From Stieleria neptunia (lineage in GTDB: Bacteria; Planctomycetota; Planctomycetia; Pirellulales; Pirellulaceae): a stretch of 64,000 bases of DNA. Each line of letters starts with the position of its first letter. Position 1 is the stretch's first letter. The notes under the pieces were generated by a model. That model worked only from the letters and a program-made list of their open reading frames with translations, had not been told where the DNA came from and ran no database searches. The position numbers and the translations under genes were made by a program. Shown here in pieces: positions 9,270 through 21,662 of this stretch. Location of the stretch: NCBI RefSeq assembly GCF_007754155.1, contig NZ_CP037423.1:3534001-3598000 (forward strand), in the 5' to 3' direction.

Positions 9270-9285
9270 TGGCACAAATCATGCA
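9270..9285 (+). promoter_or_regulatory. Sigma-54 (-24/-12) promoter candidate for the usp gene
   Basis: TGGCACAAATCATGCA has a consensus TGGCAC -24 element and TGCA at -12, with GG and GC separated by ten bases. Transcription would begin near 9296, about 24 bases before the usp ATG at 9320. The region between this site and the divergent ppsA promoter (about 245 bases) has room for activator binding sites. Confidence 0.65.
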
Positions 9286-9319
9286 AACCTAGAGGTAGAA
9301 CCACACTTAGGAATATGGC

Positions 9320-10294
9320 ATGCAACGATTTAAGAACATCTTGGTCTACGCGGGAACGAACGATCCCGAGACGGCAATCAAACGCGCCTTCGAGATCGCC
9401 AAGGAGAACAAGGCGGTGGTCACGCTGATGGACGCGATCAAGCCGCTGCCTGGGGCGATCGGGCTGATGACGCATGGGGCCAGTCCGGACGAACTCGAAC
9501 ACCTGATGATCGAGGACCGCGGACAAAAATTGGTCCAACTGGCCAATCAGTTTTGCCGCGAAAGTCTTTCCGTGGAGATCCTGGTTCGTTGTGGCGATCC
9601 GGCGCAAGAAATTACCAAACGCGTGCTCGCCGCGGGACACGATTTGGTGATCAAGACGGCCGATGGAGTTTCGACCACGGGGCGGTTGTTCGGCAGCATC
9701 GCTCGTTCGCTGCTACGTGTTTGTCCCTGTCCCGTGTGGTTGCTCAAGCCGCTGATCCACCCCGAGTTTAAACAGGTGCTCGCGTCGATCGACATGGATG
9801 CCGATGATGAAACCCATTTGAACTTGAACAACGACATTCTCGAGTTGGCTTACGCGATCGCCTTGCGTGACCGCGCCAAACTGCACGTCGTCAGCGTCTG
9901 GGACATGTGGATGGAACACGCCCTTCGTCGACGCGCCGGCGACGCGGAAGTCAATGCCGCGTTGGCCAAACGCGAAGCCAAGGTCCGCAAACGACTTGAC
10001 CGACTGTTGCACGAACCGTTTGCCGACGCCGACGACATCGAAGTCCATCTGCATCGTGGGCCGGCCGCCGCCAACATTCTTGCCGTCGCCGAAACCATCG
10101 AAGCCGACTTGGTGGTCATGGGGACGGTCTGTCGGACCGGCGTGGCCGGATTCCTGATCGGCAACACCGCCGAAAGCCTGCTCAGTCAATTGAACTGTTC
10201 GGTGCTCGCCCTCAAACCCGAAGGCTTTGAAACGCCGATCCACATCAGCGAAGATGACGAGTCGGTGGACACACTTTTGTTGCCGATGATCTAA
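9320..10294 (+). CDS. Universal stress protein with two Usp domains
   Basis: A 324-residue tandem UspA protein. The first domain spans about residues 1-150 (FKNILVYAGTND, then DLVIKTADG and GSIARSLLRVCPCPVWLL). The second spans about 155-310 and carries the better nucleotide-binding pattern (LVVMGTVCRTGVAGFLIGNTAESLL). The start at 9320 has AGGA about eight bases upstream. It probably binds ATP and modulates survival under energy or redox stress. The bifunctional phosphotransferase gene follows after 30 bases in the same direction, suggesting an operon, and a sigma-54-type promoter precedes it. Confidence 0.92.
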   Translation: MQRFKNILVYAGTNDPETAIKRAFEIAKENKAVVTLMDAIKPLPGAIGLMTHGASPDELEHLMIEDRGQKLVQLANQFCRESLSVEILVRCGDPAQEITKRVLAAGHDLVIKTADGVSTTGRLFGSIARSLLRVCPCPVWLLKPLIHPEFKQVLASIDMDADDETHLNLNNDILELAYAIALRDRAKLHVVSVWDMWMEHALRRRAGDAEVNAALAKREAKVRKRLDRLLHEPFADADDIEVHLHRGPAAANILAVAETIEADLVVMGTVCRTGVAGFLIGNTAESLLSQLNCSVLALKPEGFETPIHISEDDESVDTLLLPMI

Positions 10295-10324
10295 CCAAAC
10301 GGATACGTCGAACCAGGTAGGACA

Positions 10325-11881
10325 ATGAGTCACGCCGACGCCACCGCGACCGCCAACCCACCATCCAGCAAAGAACTGGTCGAAGGGCTTCGCAATCCCG
10401 AAGCCTATCCGGGGATCCAAGCGGACGAAGTGGAATTGCATCAGACGCACATCTCGTGGGTCTTCCTGGTCGGCGAGTTTGCGTACAAGATCAAAAAGCC
10501 GGTTCGCACCGCGTTCTTGGACTATTCATCACTCGAAAAACGCAAACAGTTTTGCAAGCAGGAACTACGGCTGGATCGACGCTTCGCCGCGGAGCTTTAC
10601 TTGGACGTCGTCCCGCTGACGTGGAGCGCGGGAAAGCCGGTGGTGGAAGGCACGGGGCCGGCGGTGGAGTACGCCGTCAAAATGCGACGGTTTCCGGCCG
10701 GCGCGCTGCTCAGTGAACGACTGGACGCCGGCAAACTGACGAGCGACGAAGTCTTCGATCTGGCCCGGCGTGTTGCCGAGTTCCATCAGACTGCCGAACG
10801 GCTGCCCGGCGACGCCCATGGCAAACGGCTCGGCTCGATCCACTCGGTCCACCGAAACGCGACCGACAATCTGACCGCACTCAAGGATGCGGTCGCCGGT
10901 CCATCGGCCAAGGTCCTCCGCGTGCTCGGCGATTGGACCGGCAAGTTTTTTCAAGAACACCGACACGTGTTCGCGCAGCGAGTCGCCAACGGCTTCATTC
11001 GCGAATGCCACGGCGACATGCACTTGGCCAATATCGTCCACTGGAACGACCGTTTGATCCCCTTCGATGGAATCGAGTTCAACGATCAGTTTCGTTGGAT
11101 CGATGTGCTCAGCGACGCCGCGTTTGCCGCCATGGATTTCGCCGCCCGCGACCGGTTGGATCTGTCCCGCAGTTTCATCAACGCCTACCTGGAACACACC
11201 GGCGACCATGCCTCACTGGTCGTGCTCCGGTGGTACCTGGTCTATCGCGCGATGATCCGTGCCAAGGTGGCAGTGATCCGGGCCTCCCAGCCCGGTCTGT
11301 CCGACTCCGAGCGGGCCGCGGCGATGCAGGATTGCGAGCACCACATCGAACTGGCTTATCAGTATTCGTTGCGTGACCGCCCCGCATTGTGGATCACGCA
11401 CGGCGTCAGCGGCAGTGGTAAAACCACCGCCAGCGAATGGATCGTCCAGCGGCACGGTGCGATCCGACTCCGCAGCGACATCGAACGAAAGCGGCATTTC
11501 GGAATGCAGCCGACGGATCGTCCCAGCGACCGGCAAAAACGCGCTCTGTACTGTGAAACGGCCGATCATGCGACCTACGAAAGGTTGCGCCGGATGGCGC
11601 GTTGCATCCTCCGTTCCGGCCACTCCGTCGTGATCGATGCGACGTTTCTGCGACGGGAAGACCGCCAGATGTTTCAGACCCTGGCCGCGCGCGAATCGGC
11701 GACGTTCGGAATCCTGAACTGCCACGCCGAAGAGCAAACGCTGCGGCAGCGGATCAGTGACCGGATCGCCCGCGACGACGACGCCTCGGATGCCAATCTG
11801 GACGTCCTGGACCACCAACTGTCCAGCATCGAGCCGCTTTCGGCCGCCGAACAAAACCGCGTGGTCGAGATGCCGAATTAG
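10325..11881 (+). CDS. Bifunctional aminoglycoside-phosphotransferase-like/AAA ATPase protein
   Basis: A 518-residue protein made of two parts. The N-terminal 330 residues look like the APH kinase fold (ECHGDMHLANIVHWNDRLIPFD, with the catalytic Asp and the FDGIEFND metal-binding region). The C-terminal 170 residues carry a P-loop (THGVSGSGKTTAS) and a gluconate/zeta-toxin-like kinase pattern (IRLRSDIERKRHFG; VIDATFLRREDR). The fusion is a known family often found near Usp genes; its substrate is unknown and antibiotic resistance is not implied. It is the second gene of the usp operon. Confidence 0.88.
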   Translation: MSHADATATANPPSSKELVEGLRNPEAYPGIQADEVELHQTHISWVFLVGEFAYKIKKPVRTAFLDYSSLEKRKQFCKQELRLDRRFAAELYLDVVPLTWSAGKPVVEGTGPAVEYAVKMRRFPAGALLSERLDAGKLTSDEVFDLARRVAEFHQTAERLPGDAHGKRLGSIHSVHRNATDNLTALKDAVAGPSAKVLRVLGDWTGKFFQEHRHVFAQRVANGFIRECHGDMHLANIVHWNDRLIPFDGIEFNDQFRWIDVLSDAAFAAMDFAARDRLDLSRSFINAYLEHTGDHASLVVLRWYLVYRAMIRAKVAVIRASQPGLSDSERAAAMQDCEHHIELAYQYSLRDRPALWITHGVSGSGKTTASEWIVQRHGAIRLRSDIERKRHFGMQPTDRPSDRQKRALYCETADHATYERLRRMARCILRSGHSVVIDATFLRREDRQMFQTLAARESATFGILNCHAEEQTLRQRISDRIARDDDASDANLDVLDHQLSSIEPLSAAEQNRVVEMPN

Positions 11882-11924
11882 CGCACGTCCGTCGAGTTGA
11901 CCGATGGGCCTTGGCACTGCAGGT

Positions 11925-12116
11925 GTTCGCGGAACGGCGCGAGCGGGCTGTCGGTTTTGTGAGCCGCGACGCGTAAGCGGCCGGGCACTGCGACGTTGCC
12001 CGAGGCCTTACGGCCGGCGGCTCACCATTAACTCAGCAGATCCCGACTAAATCGACAGCCCGCGAGCCGCCCGGTCGCAGCTTGAAATACCGGAGGGCTC
12101 GCGCCCTGCCGCTAAC
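11925..12116. repeat. Composite palindrome (GTTAGCGG family), enlarged nested form
   Basis: The outer arms are those of the short repeat at 3374 (GGAACGGCGCGAG left; CTCGCGCCCTGCCGCTAAC right). Inside lies a second palindrome from GTGAGCCGCGACGCG to GGCGGCTCAC, bordered by TGTCG and CGACAG. After the right end, the sequence CGCTTGGCGTTAAAGTAG (12131-12148 region) is shared with the flank of the copy at 61639, so the family has a longer optional tail. It separates the kinase and thioredoxin genes. Confidence 0.8.
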
Positions 12117-12320
12117 CAACAACGCTCCGCTTGGCGTTAAAGTAGCAGGCTGAAAGGATGGGGCACTTTGCGGTGGCTGACGGCCCGTCGGCATGCACAG
12201 CATGCCCGTCGGCAACCCGTTCACCTTCCCACCGGTCTCGCACAACCAAACGCGCGGGACGCGCAAAAATGCTCAGGTGGTGACGCCACGTCCCACACAG
12301 ATACTCCAAACTCCATTGCT

Positions 12321-12767
12321 ATGACTGAACATCCACTGAGTCTTGTTTGCTCCGACTGTCTCGCCGTCAATCGTGTGCCGGGCAATCGGCTCAACGACCG
12401 ACCGATCTGTGGCAAATGCCAAACCCCCTTGCTGCCCGCCAACCCGGTTGAGTTGACCGATCGCTCGTTCGGCAAATTTGTGTCGCGATCCGACGTCCCG
12501 GTCCTGGTTGATTTCTGGGCGTCTTGGTGCGGCCCTTGCCGGATGATGGCGCCTTCGTTTGCCGAAGCCGCGGCGGACTTGTCGCCCCGTTTTATCCTCG
12601 CCAAGCTGGACACCGATGCCGCCGCGCAGACCGCGGCCCAGTTTTCGCTCTCCGGAATCCCCACGATCATTCTGTTCCATCGCGGATCCGAAATCGCCCG
12701 CCAAACCGGCGCGTTGAACACCGCGCAAATCCTTCAATTCGCCCGCTCCAACGCCCCGCCGAGCTGA
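12321..12767 (+). CDS. Thioredoxin with N-terminal zinc-ribbon-like region (TrxC type)
   Basis: A 148-residue protein from the ATG at 12321; the longer frame upstream is not conserved-looking. Residues 1-35 hold two cysteine pairs (CSDC and CGKC), as in thioredoxin 2 proteins that bind zinc. The thioredoxin fold follows with the active site WASWCGPCRMM and the cis-Pro region SGIPTIILF. It should reduce protein disulfides in the cytoplasm; the zinc site usually tunes the response to oxidative stress. No signal peptide is present. It stands alone after the composite repeat. Confidence 0.93.
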   Translation: MTEHPLSLVCSDCLAVNRVPGNRLNDRPICGKCQTPLLPANPVELTDRSFGKFVSRSDVPVLVDFWASWCGPCRMMAPSFAEAAADLSPRFILAKLDTDAAAQTAAQFSLSGIPTIILFHRGSEIARQTGALNTAQILQFARSNAPPS

Positions 12768-12840
12768 AACGTCGATCGCTCCGCAGCGCTCGACGTTTTT
12801 CGATTCGGGGGCCCCCAAGTTTGCTATCCTACACAGTGCT

Positions 12841-12909
12841 CTCCCCATCTCCTTGTCTCCGTGTCTCCGTGTCTCCGTGTCTCCCCCCTCTCCCCATCCC
12901 CCATCCCCC
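12841..12909 (+). repeat. Pyrimidine-rich low-complexity stretch with an 8-base tandem repeat
   Basis: CCGTGTCT is repeated three times from about 12859, followed by C-rich runs (CCATCCCCCATCCCCC) ending at the ATG of the next gene. On the other strand it reads as G-rich tracts. It forms the leader of the dioxygenase gene and may be a slippage-prone minisatellite. Confidence 0.7.
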
Positions 12910-13749
12910 ATGTCCGCACCGATTTCCCTGCTCGATCGTGAACAATACCAACGCGACGGCTTTTTGCTTCGCAAATCGTTGTTCGACGCCCAGGAGATCG
13001 ATCTTTTGCGTCGATCGGCCCGGGAGGACAAACAACTTGATGATCACGCCTTCGGCCGCGCCGATGGTGAAGGCGGGACGGTACGGTTGTCGCTATGGAA
13101 TCACCCCGGCCAAGGGATTTATGGAGCCTTCGCCCGCTGCCATCGAATGGTCGATACTGCCGAACAACTGCTCGACGACGAGCCGTATCATTACCATTCC
13201 AAAATGATCATGAAGGATGCCCGCGTCGGCGGCGCCTGGGCGTGGCACCAGGACTACGGGTACTGGTACGCCAACGGGGTGCTCACACCGAACCTGGTCA
13301 GCGCCTTCATCGCCGTCGATCCGGCCACGCGGGAAAACGGTTGTTTGCAAGTCATCCGGGGTTCCCATCATTGTGGCAGGGTCCATCACCAATTGACCGG
13401 CGATCAGGCCGGTGCGGATGTTGAACGCGTTGGAGAGATCCTGAAACGCATGGAATTGATCTATGTCGAAATGGATCCCGGCGACGTGCTCTTCTTTCAT
13501 TCCAATCTGTTGCATCGCAGTGACCAAAACAAATCTGCCGACCCGCGCTGGTCCATGATTTGTTGCTACAACGCGAAATCCAACGACCCCTACAAGGACT
13601 CGCACCACCCCCGCTACACGCCGATTGATCGTTTGCAGGATTCGGCGATCAAACAGATCGGTATCAAGCGATTCGATGCAGACACCGCGGAGGCGGCATT
13701 TTTGGATCCCAACCACGACGCCAGCGCCAAGTCGCTCCGGGACGAGTAA
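12910..13749 (+). CDS. Phytanoyl-CoA dioxygenase family protein
   Basis: A 279-residue non-haem iron, 2-oxoglutarate-dependent oxygenase from the ATG at 12910 (the extended frame covers only the pyrimidine-rich leader). Iron ligands can be seen: HxD in [10 protein letters not shown] and the distal His in [13 protein letters not shown], with the 2-oxoglutarate-binding Arg nearby (SADPRWSM). There is no signal peptide. Planctomycete members often act on small molecules or secondary metabolites, but the substrate is unknown. A Gfo/Idh oxidoreductase starts 7 bases after its stop codon, so the two are probably an operon and may act in sequence. Confidence 0.9.
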   Translation: MSAPISLLDREQYQRDGFLLRKSLFDAQEIDLLRRSAREDKQLDDHAFGRADGEGGTVRLSLWNHPGQGIYGAFARCHRMVDTAEQLLDDEPYHYHSKMIMKDARVGGAWAWHQDYGYWYANGVLTPNLVSAFIAVDPATRENGCLQVIRGSHHCGRVHHQLTGDQAGADVERVGEILKRMELIYVEMDPGDVLFFHSNLLHRSDQNKSADPRWSMICCYNAKSNDPYKDSHHPRYTPIDRLQDSAIKQIGIKRFDADTAEAAFLDPNHDASAKSLRDE

Positions 13750-13756
13750 CCGTTCG

Positions 13757-14866
13757 ATGCCCCAACGATCCGCTTCGGAAGCATCCGCCCGCGCAGCACT
13801 CGATTACCTGCCGACGCTCCCCGACCGTCTGGACGTCGGCATCGGCTGTATCGGCGCGGGATTCATCATGGCCGATTGCCATCTGGTGGCCTATCGCGCC
13901 GCCGGCTTGCAACCGATCGCCATCAGTTCGCGAACGATCGACAACGCCCGGCAGGTTGCCCAGCGGCATGCGATCGAATCGGTGTATTCGAGCTACCAGC
14001 AATTGCTGCAAGACCCGCGCGTCGCAGTCGTCGACATCGCGGTCCCTCCCGATTGTCTGCTGGACGTCGTCCGCGAAGTCGTCCGGCACAAACAGATCCG
14101 CGGCATCCTGGCACAAAAGCCGCTCGGCGTTTGTCTCGATCAAGCCCGACAGATCGTGCGATTGTGCCGCGACGCCGGAATCACGTTGTGCGTCAACCAA
14201 AACATGCGCTACGACCAATCCGTTCGGGTCTGCCACCGACTGATCGCGCGGGGCGATTTGGGCGATCCGGTGCTGGCAACGATCGACACCCGTGCGATCC
14301 CCCACTGGATGCCCTGGCAAGAACGACAGGGCTGGGTCACCTGCCGAATCCTGTCGATCCACCATTTGGACACGATGCGTTTTTGGTTCGGCAATCCACA
14401 ACGAGTCTACGCCAGCTTTCGCACCGATCCACGCACCCGATTCAAACATACCGATGGGATCGGGCTGTACATCTTGGAATACGCATCGGGCTTACGTTGC
14501 ATGATCTGTGACGACGTCTGGGCCGGACCGGTCCGCGAGGGCGCCGCCGAGGCCATCGGCATCACCTACCGAGTCGAAGGCACCCGCGGATTAGCGCTCG
14601 GCGAAATCGGTTGGCCCAAGTATCCCCAGCGGACCCCCAGCACCCTGCAGTACAGCACGACAGCGACGGGCACCTGGCAGCGTCCGCACTGGGACCAGGT
14701 CTGGTTCCCCGATGCGTTCTTGGGACCGATGGCCGAATTGTTGGTGGCGTTGGAAAATGGAGTCGATCCGGCCCTCAGCGGCGAAGACAATTTGGCCACG
14801 ATGGCGCTGGTCGATGCCTGCTATCAATCCGCCGCCGAGCATCGCGCCGTTGAATTGGATCTTTAG
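13757..14866 (+). CDS. Gfo/Idh/MocA-family oxidoreductase
   Basis: A 369-residue NAD(P)-dependent dehydrogenase, from the ATG at 13757. The Rossmann motif is [13 protein letters not shown]. The usual EKP motif appears as QKPLG ([10 protein letters not shown]), an unusual Gln for Glu. The C-terminal alpha/beta domain follows ([16 protein letters not shown]). Family members oxidise sugars, inositols or related polyols. It is cytoplasmic and coupled to the upstream PhyH-type oxygenase, which suggests a two-step catabolic or biosynthetic unit. The reaction itself cannot be inferred. Confidence 0.88.
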   Translation: MPQRSASEASARAALDYLPTLPDRLDVGIGCIGAGFIMADCHLVAYRAAGLQPIAISSRTIDNARQVAQRHAIESVYSSYQQLLQDPRVAVVDIAVPPDCLLDVVREVVRHKQIRGILAQKPLGVCLDQARQIVRLCRDAGITLCVNQNMRYDQSVRVCHRLIARGDLGDPVLATIDTRAIPHWMPWQERQGWVTCRILSIHHLDTMRFWFGNPQRVYASFRTDPRTRFKHTDGIGLYILEYASGLRCMICDDVWAGPVREGAAEAIGITYRVEGTRGLALGEIGWPKYPQRTPSTLQYSTTATGTWQRPHWDQVWFPDAFLGPMAELLVALENGVDPALSGEDNLATMALVDACYQSAAEHRAVELDL

Positions 14867-14900
14867 CGATCGTTGCCGGGGGCGAGGGTGGGGACGGGAT

Positions 14901-15089
14901 GGCAGAAAAATGGTGGGCAGAAAAATGGGGAGGTGAAACCAGACAAGAAAAGGGGGAACGGAAATTTACTCCGTCCGATTCGGGCTTTGAGAGGCGCGTT
15001 TGGACATCGCGCACCATCCGCTGCTACCCCATTTTCTTGTCTCACTGCTTCCAACCCACCCCCATTTCTCTGCCCCCTATTTTTCTGCC
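14901..15089. repeat. Inverted array of ATTTTTCTGCC-type words
   Basis: The left side reads GGCAGAAAAATG (14901), GGCAGAAAAATG (14916) and GACAAGAAAAGG (14942). The right side is the mirror: ATTTTCTTGTC (15031), CATTTCTCTGCC (15063) and TATTTTTCTGCC (15079). Together they form a split inverted repeat about 190 bases long between two convergent genes. The right end runs into the last codons of the squalene-cyclase-like gene. Related one-sided arrays occur at 54731, 59241 and 62587 and a variant at 63042. Confidence 0.8.
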
Positions 15090-16288
15090 CTCTCCCCCTC
15101 GACTGCCTTGCACCGATGCAGCGTCATCAGAGCGAATCCGGTGCCGTAGGGTCGGTGGTAATCGTACAGCGGGTAATCCCACCACGACCCGTTCTTTTCT
15201 TGACGGTCCAAGATCAATTTCGCCAGCATCGCTTGATAGGGCGCGCGTTGTTCGGCGGGTAATTGGTCCAAGCACACCGCTCCGTAGTAGTGCCCGAAGT
15301 AGTAGAAGTAGCCTGCCACCTGCATCCAGGATTCGTGGGGAACCGGTCGTTTGCGTCCGATGTCCAACCAACCGTTGCGGACGTACAAGCGATACAGCCA
15401 AGTCTTGATCACGTCATCGGTCACCGTTTTGTCGCCCCAGGCCCGCAACGCGGCGTTGCAGCACTGTGTCCGTCCCAGGCTGCCGCCCGGGCGATTGATT
15501 TCTCGTGCCGGACGGTCCTTCAGGTACTCGCCGTACAAGTAACTGAAATCCGACTTCTTTTGACGGTTGGTCGCGGCGATCGCTCGATCGACGATTCGCT
15601 TGGGTGGTTCCACCCCGATCTCCCGCGCTTCGGCCAAGGCGATCAGCACGGCGCCGTTGACGAAACTGATCGAGCTGGATGTCGGCTGATTGGACTGGTA
15701 CCGGAAATCGTAGTACCCCCAGCCGCCGTCCACCGATTCGTAGCGTTGCAGCATGTCGAATTGATCGCGGATCAGCGCGACAATCTTTTCCTGAGCCGCG
15801 GTCTCGCCGGCGTGTCGCCGGTGCAACCGGACGAGTGCCTGGATCGAATAGGCGTGTCCCCAGACGTTGTAGATCGCGTCGCCACTGGCCCGCCGGAGCG
15901 ATCCGAGATGCTCGTACAACCAAGCTTCGGCCCGATCGATCGTCGACTGGGTTTTGGGGTCATCGGGGGCGACTTCCAGCAAGCCGGAAAGCGCCAACGA
16001 CGTCGTTCCGGCGCGAAACGCGTGGTGCGCACCGGGAACGGGGGCGTAGATGTTGAGTGCCTTGGTCTTGGTCGGCGACCCCCAGGATCCGTTGGGGTTC
16101 TGGTCGTCGATCAAGAACTGAACGCCACGTTCGATCGCGGCCTGCAATGCCTCCGGCTCAGTCGGCTCGACCACCGGCAACGGTCGGACTTCATCGCCGA
16201 TCCGAACCGTCTCCTGGGTTTGACCTTCCGCCTGCAACAGCATCAGGACTCCAACGGCAACCAGCCAACCACGCGACAAGAATCTCAT
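15077..16288 (-). CDS. Secreted prenyltransferase/squalene-oxidase repeat protein
   Basis: A 403-residue protein with a signal peptide (hydrophobic core LVAVGVLMLL, likely cut near residue 23). The body consists of alpha-alpha toroid repeats of the terpene-cyclase/prenyltransferase type (GVQFLIDDQNPNGSWG, AEAWLYEHL, GGWGYYDFR, LAKLILDRQEKNGSWWDYPLYDYHRPYGTGFALMTLHR). The catalytic DxDD motif of squalene-hopene cyclase is not seen, so enzymatic cyclisation is doubtful. Its ATG overlaps the stop of the HlyD-like adaptor gene by four bases, so the two are translationally coupled. Its final codons (RAEK and TAG) lie inside a repeat word at 15077-15089. Confidence 0.85.
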   Translation of the reverse strand: MRFLSRGWLVAVGVLMLLQAEGQTQETVRIGDEVRPLPVVEPTEPEALQAAIERGVQFLIDDQNPNGSWGSPTKTKALNIYAPVPGAHHAFRAGTTSLALSGLLEVAPDDPKTQSTIDRAEAWLYEHLGSLRRASGDAIYNVWGHAYSIQALVRLHRRHAGETAAQEKIVALIRDQFDMLQRYESVDGGWGYYDFRYQSNQPTSSSISFVNGAVLIALAEAREIGVEPPKRIVDRAIAATNRQKKSDFSYLYGEYLKDRPAREINRPGGSLGRTQCCNAALRAWGDKTVTDDVIKTWLYRLYVRNGWLDIGRKRPVPHESWMQVAGYFYYFGHYYGAVCLDQLPAEQRAPYQAMLAKLILDRQEKNGSWWDYPLYDYHRPYGTGFALMTLHRCKAVEGERAEK

Positions 16289-17607
16289 TTCGATGCTTCG
16301 TCCTTTTTCTCGGCGCCGTCTTTCTCGGCGCCGTCTTTCTCGGCGTCGTCAGCAGCCTTTGGTTTCGCCGTGGTAAACTGCAACTCACACGTCATCGCCG
16401 GCAGCACGTCGGCCGATGCTTTGCCACGCAGGGAAACGATGCAGTCGTATTTTCCGGCGGTCAGGGGCACGATGCCGATCGATTTGACGACGCCGTTCAG
16501 TTCCGCATCGGCGATCCCCTTGGGCACGACCTTGCAGCGGTCCCCGACGTGAACCGATTTCAATTGCGGTTCGGGCAATTCGACACGCACTTGCAATTTG
16601 GTGGGGGCAAGGACCGTGCCGATCACTTGCTTGCCACTGACACCCGATCCCTTTTTCAGTTCGACCGGTTTGGCCGGCAGTTTGGCCCGCGTGACGGTGC
16701 CGTAAACGAAGATCCCGTCCAGTGCTGACTTCAGCACGACCTTCTTTCGTTCGGCCCGCATCTCGTCAAACTTTTCAGCTTGCTGTTCCAGCTTGACGCG
16801 TTTGCGTCGCAATTCGAGCTCGCGTTTTTGTTTGTCGATGCCCATCGCGTGAACGGCTTTTTCATAGTCGATCAGGGCGCGTGCCAAGGTTTCTTCTTGA
16901 TTGGCATCGTCACGGGGGATCGACTGCTTGATGGTTCGATCGTGCTGAATCTTGGCCCGATCGAGAGAGAACTGGGCCGACTCCATCGCCCGCTTGGCCC
17001 GTCGCAACACGATCTCTTCGGACTCTTCGGTCAGGTCGTCTTCTTTGTACATCTGTTCGAGTTGCCGATACTCTTCGGTGGCACTCTCGAGCGAAAACTG
17101 GGAGGACTCGAGCGAGAACTTGGCCTGCTTGATGGCCCGCTCGCGGTCCACCCGTTGGTAGTTGTCGTAGGCCTGTTGCGCCTGATCCCGCGTCCGCCGG
17201 GCCTTGGCTTTGTCGAGCGTTTGTTGTTTCAAAAACTGCTCGTGGGCAAACTCGTCGGATTCCAAGTCCAATCGTGCGATCGCGAGGTCCGATTCGGCGC
17301 TGCGGATCTTGTCATCGAGAGGTTTGGTTTCGAACCAGACAAGCGTCTGCCCTTCGGTCACGCTTGTCCCGGAGGGAACGATTCGCTCGATCACCAAGTT
17401 CGTCAAATGTTCGTTGTCCGCGGTGACTTCGAATTGCCGGATGGCTTCGAACGTGCCATCCAATTTGACCGTCACGTCGGCGGAGTCAGCCGACGATGCG
17501 GCTTTGTCCTCCTTTTCCTCTGCATAGCCGGCAGGGACAGACACGGTCAGTAGCAAGACAAACAGGAACATCGGCCGGCACGCGGCGGGCCTCCAGGATC
17601 GCGTCAT
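16285..17607 (-). CDS. HlyD-like efflux/secretion adaptor protein
   Basis: The ATG at 17607 gives 440 residues with a signal peptide (FLFVLLLTVSVPAGYA). A lipoyl-like half (VPSGTSVTEGQTLVWFE) is followed by a long charged coiled-coil region (about residues 85-270, many Glu/Arg/Lys heptads) and a second half (VVLKSALDGIFVYGTV; VGDRCKVVPKG). This is the layout of membrane-fusion adaptors, which sit in the periplasm. The C-terminus is an EKDGA repeat tail coded by a 15-base minisatellite at 16305-16345. No transporter is adjacent; the only coupled gene is the secreted toroid protein at 15077. It is divergent from the hybrid kinase. Confidence 0.85.
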   Translation of the reverse strand: MTRSWRPAACRPMFLFVLLLTVSVPAGYAEEKEDKAASSADSADVTVKLDGTFEAIRQFEVTADNEHLTNLVIERIVPSGTSVTEGQTLVWFETKPLDDKIRSAESDLAIARLDLESDEFAHEQFLKQQTLDKAKARRTRDQAQQAYDNYQRVDRERAIKQAKFSLESSQFSLESATEEYRQLEQMYKEDDLTEESEEIVLRRAKRAMESAQFSLDRAKIQHDRTIKQSIPRDDANQEETLARALIDYEKAVHAMGIDKQKRELELRRKRVKLEQQAEKFDEMRAERKKVVLKSALDGIFVYGTVTRAKLPAKPVELKKGSGVSGKQVIGTVLAPTKLQVRVELPEPQLKSVHVGDRCKVVPKGIADAELNGVVKSIGIVPLTAGKYDCIVSLRGKASADVLPAMTCELQFTTAKPKAADDAEKDGAEKDGAEKKDEASK

Positions 17608-17795
17608 CGTTGTGTGGCTCTTCGTTGCAGAATCGGGAGTTTGGCAATGGGCACCATGATTACTCATCCTCCGGTCCAGGTCCAGCTTTTCTTGGGCACC
17701 TCGATCGATCGGTCCGTATTTGCCCGCCATCTGGGGCTGAAGCGGCTATGATGGGAGGTAAATCGAGTCGTCCCCCACTTTGCTGGTCTGACGCC

Positions 17796-21476
<3,681 letters not shown>

Positions 21477-21538
21477 ACGGATGAAAGGGGTTCAGCAGCC
21501 GTTGGTGTCTAGCCTTCAGGCGACCGCTTTTCGCATGT

Positions 21539-21582
21539 ACGACGGCCCTTCCGGGCCGTCGTCCGTCGGGCTCGCCCCGACG
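21539..21582. terminator. Twin GC-rich hairpins between convergent genes
   Basis: Hairpin 1 (21539-21562) pairs ACGACGGCCC with GGGCCGTCGT around TTCC. Hairpin 2 (21564-21582) pairs CGTCGGG with CCCGACG. They sit between the stop codons of the kinase (plus) and the TlpA-like gene (minus). No T-run follows, so a bidirectional terminator is plausible but a dispersed REP-like repeat is equally possible. Confidence 0.5.
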
Positions 21583-21662
21583 ACGTCGCACAACGATCCG
21601 CTAACCGAAAATTGAGCTGCGACAGCGTTCCGTCGGATCGAGATGAACCCCGCCGTCTCCCG

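Noticed and set aside
14901..15089. CRISPR-like array
   Set aside because: The repeated words are short (11-13 bases), vary in sequence, are inverted around a centre and have no unique spacers of regular length; no cas genes are present.
16305..16345. Frameshift in the adaptor C-terminus
   Set aside because: The tandem 15-base repeats suggested slippage, but the frame stays open and the overlap with the next gene is intact.
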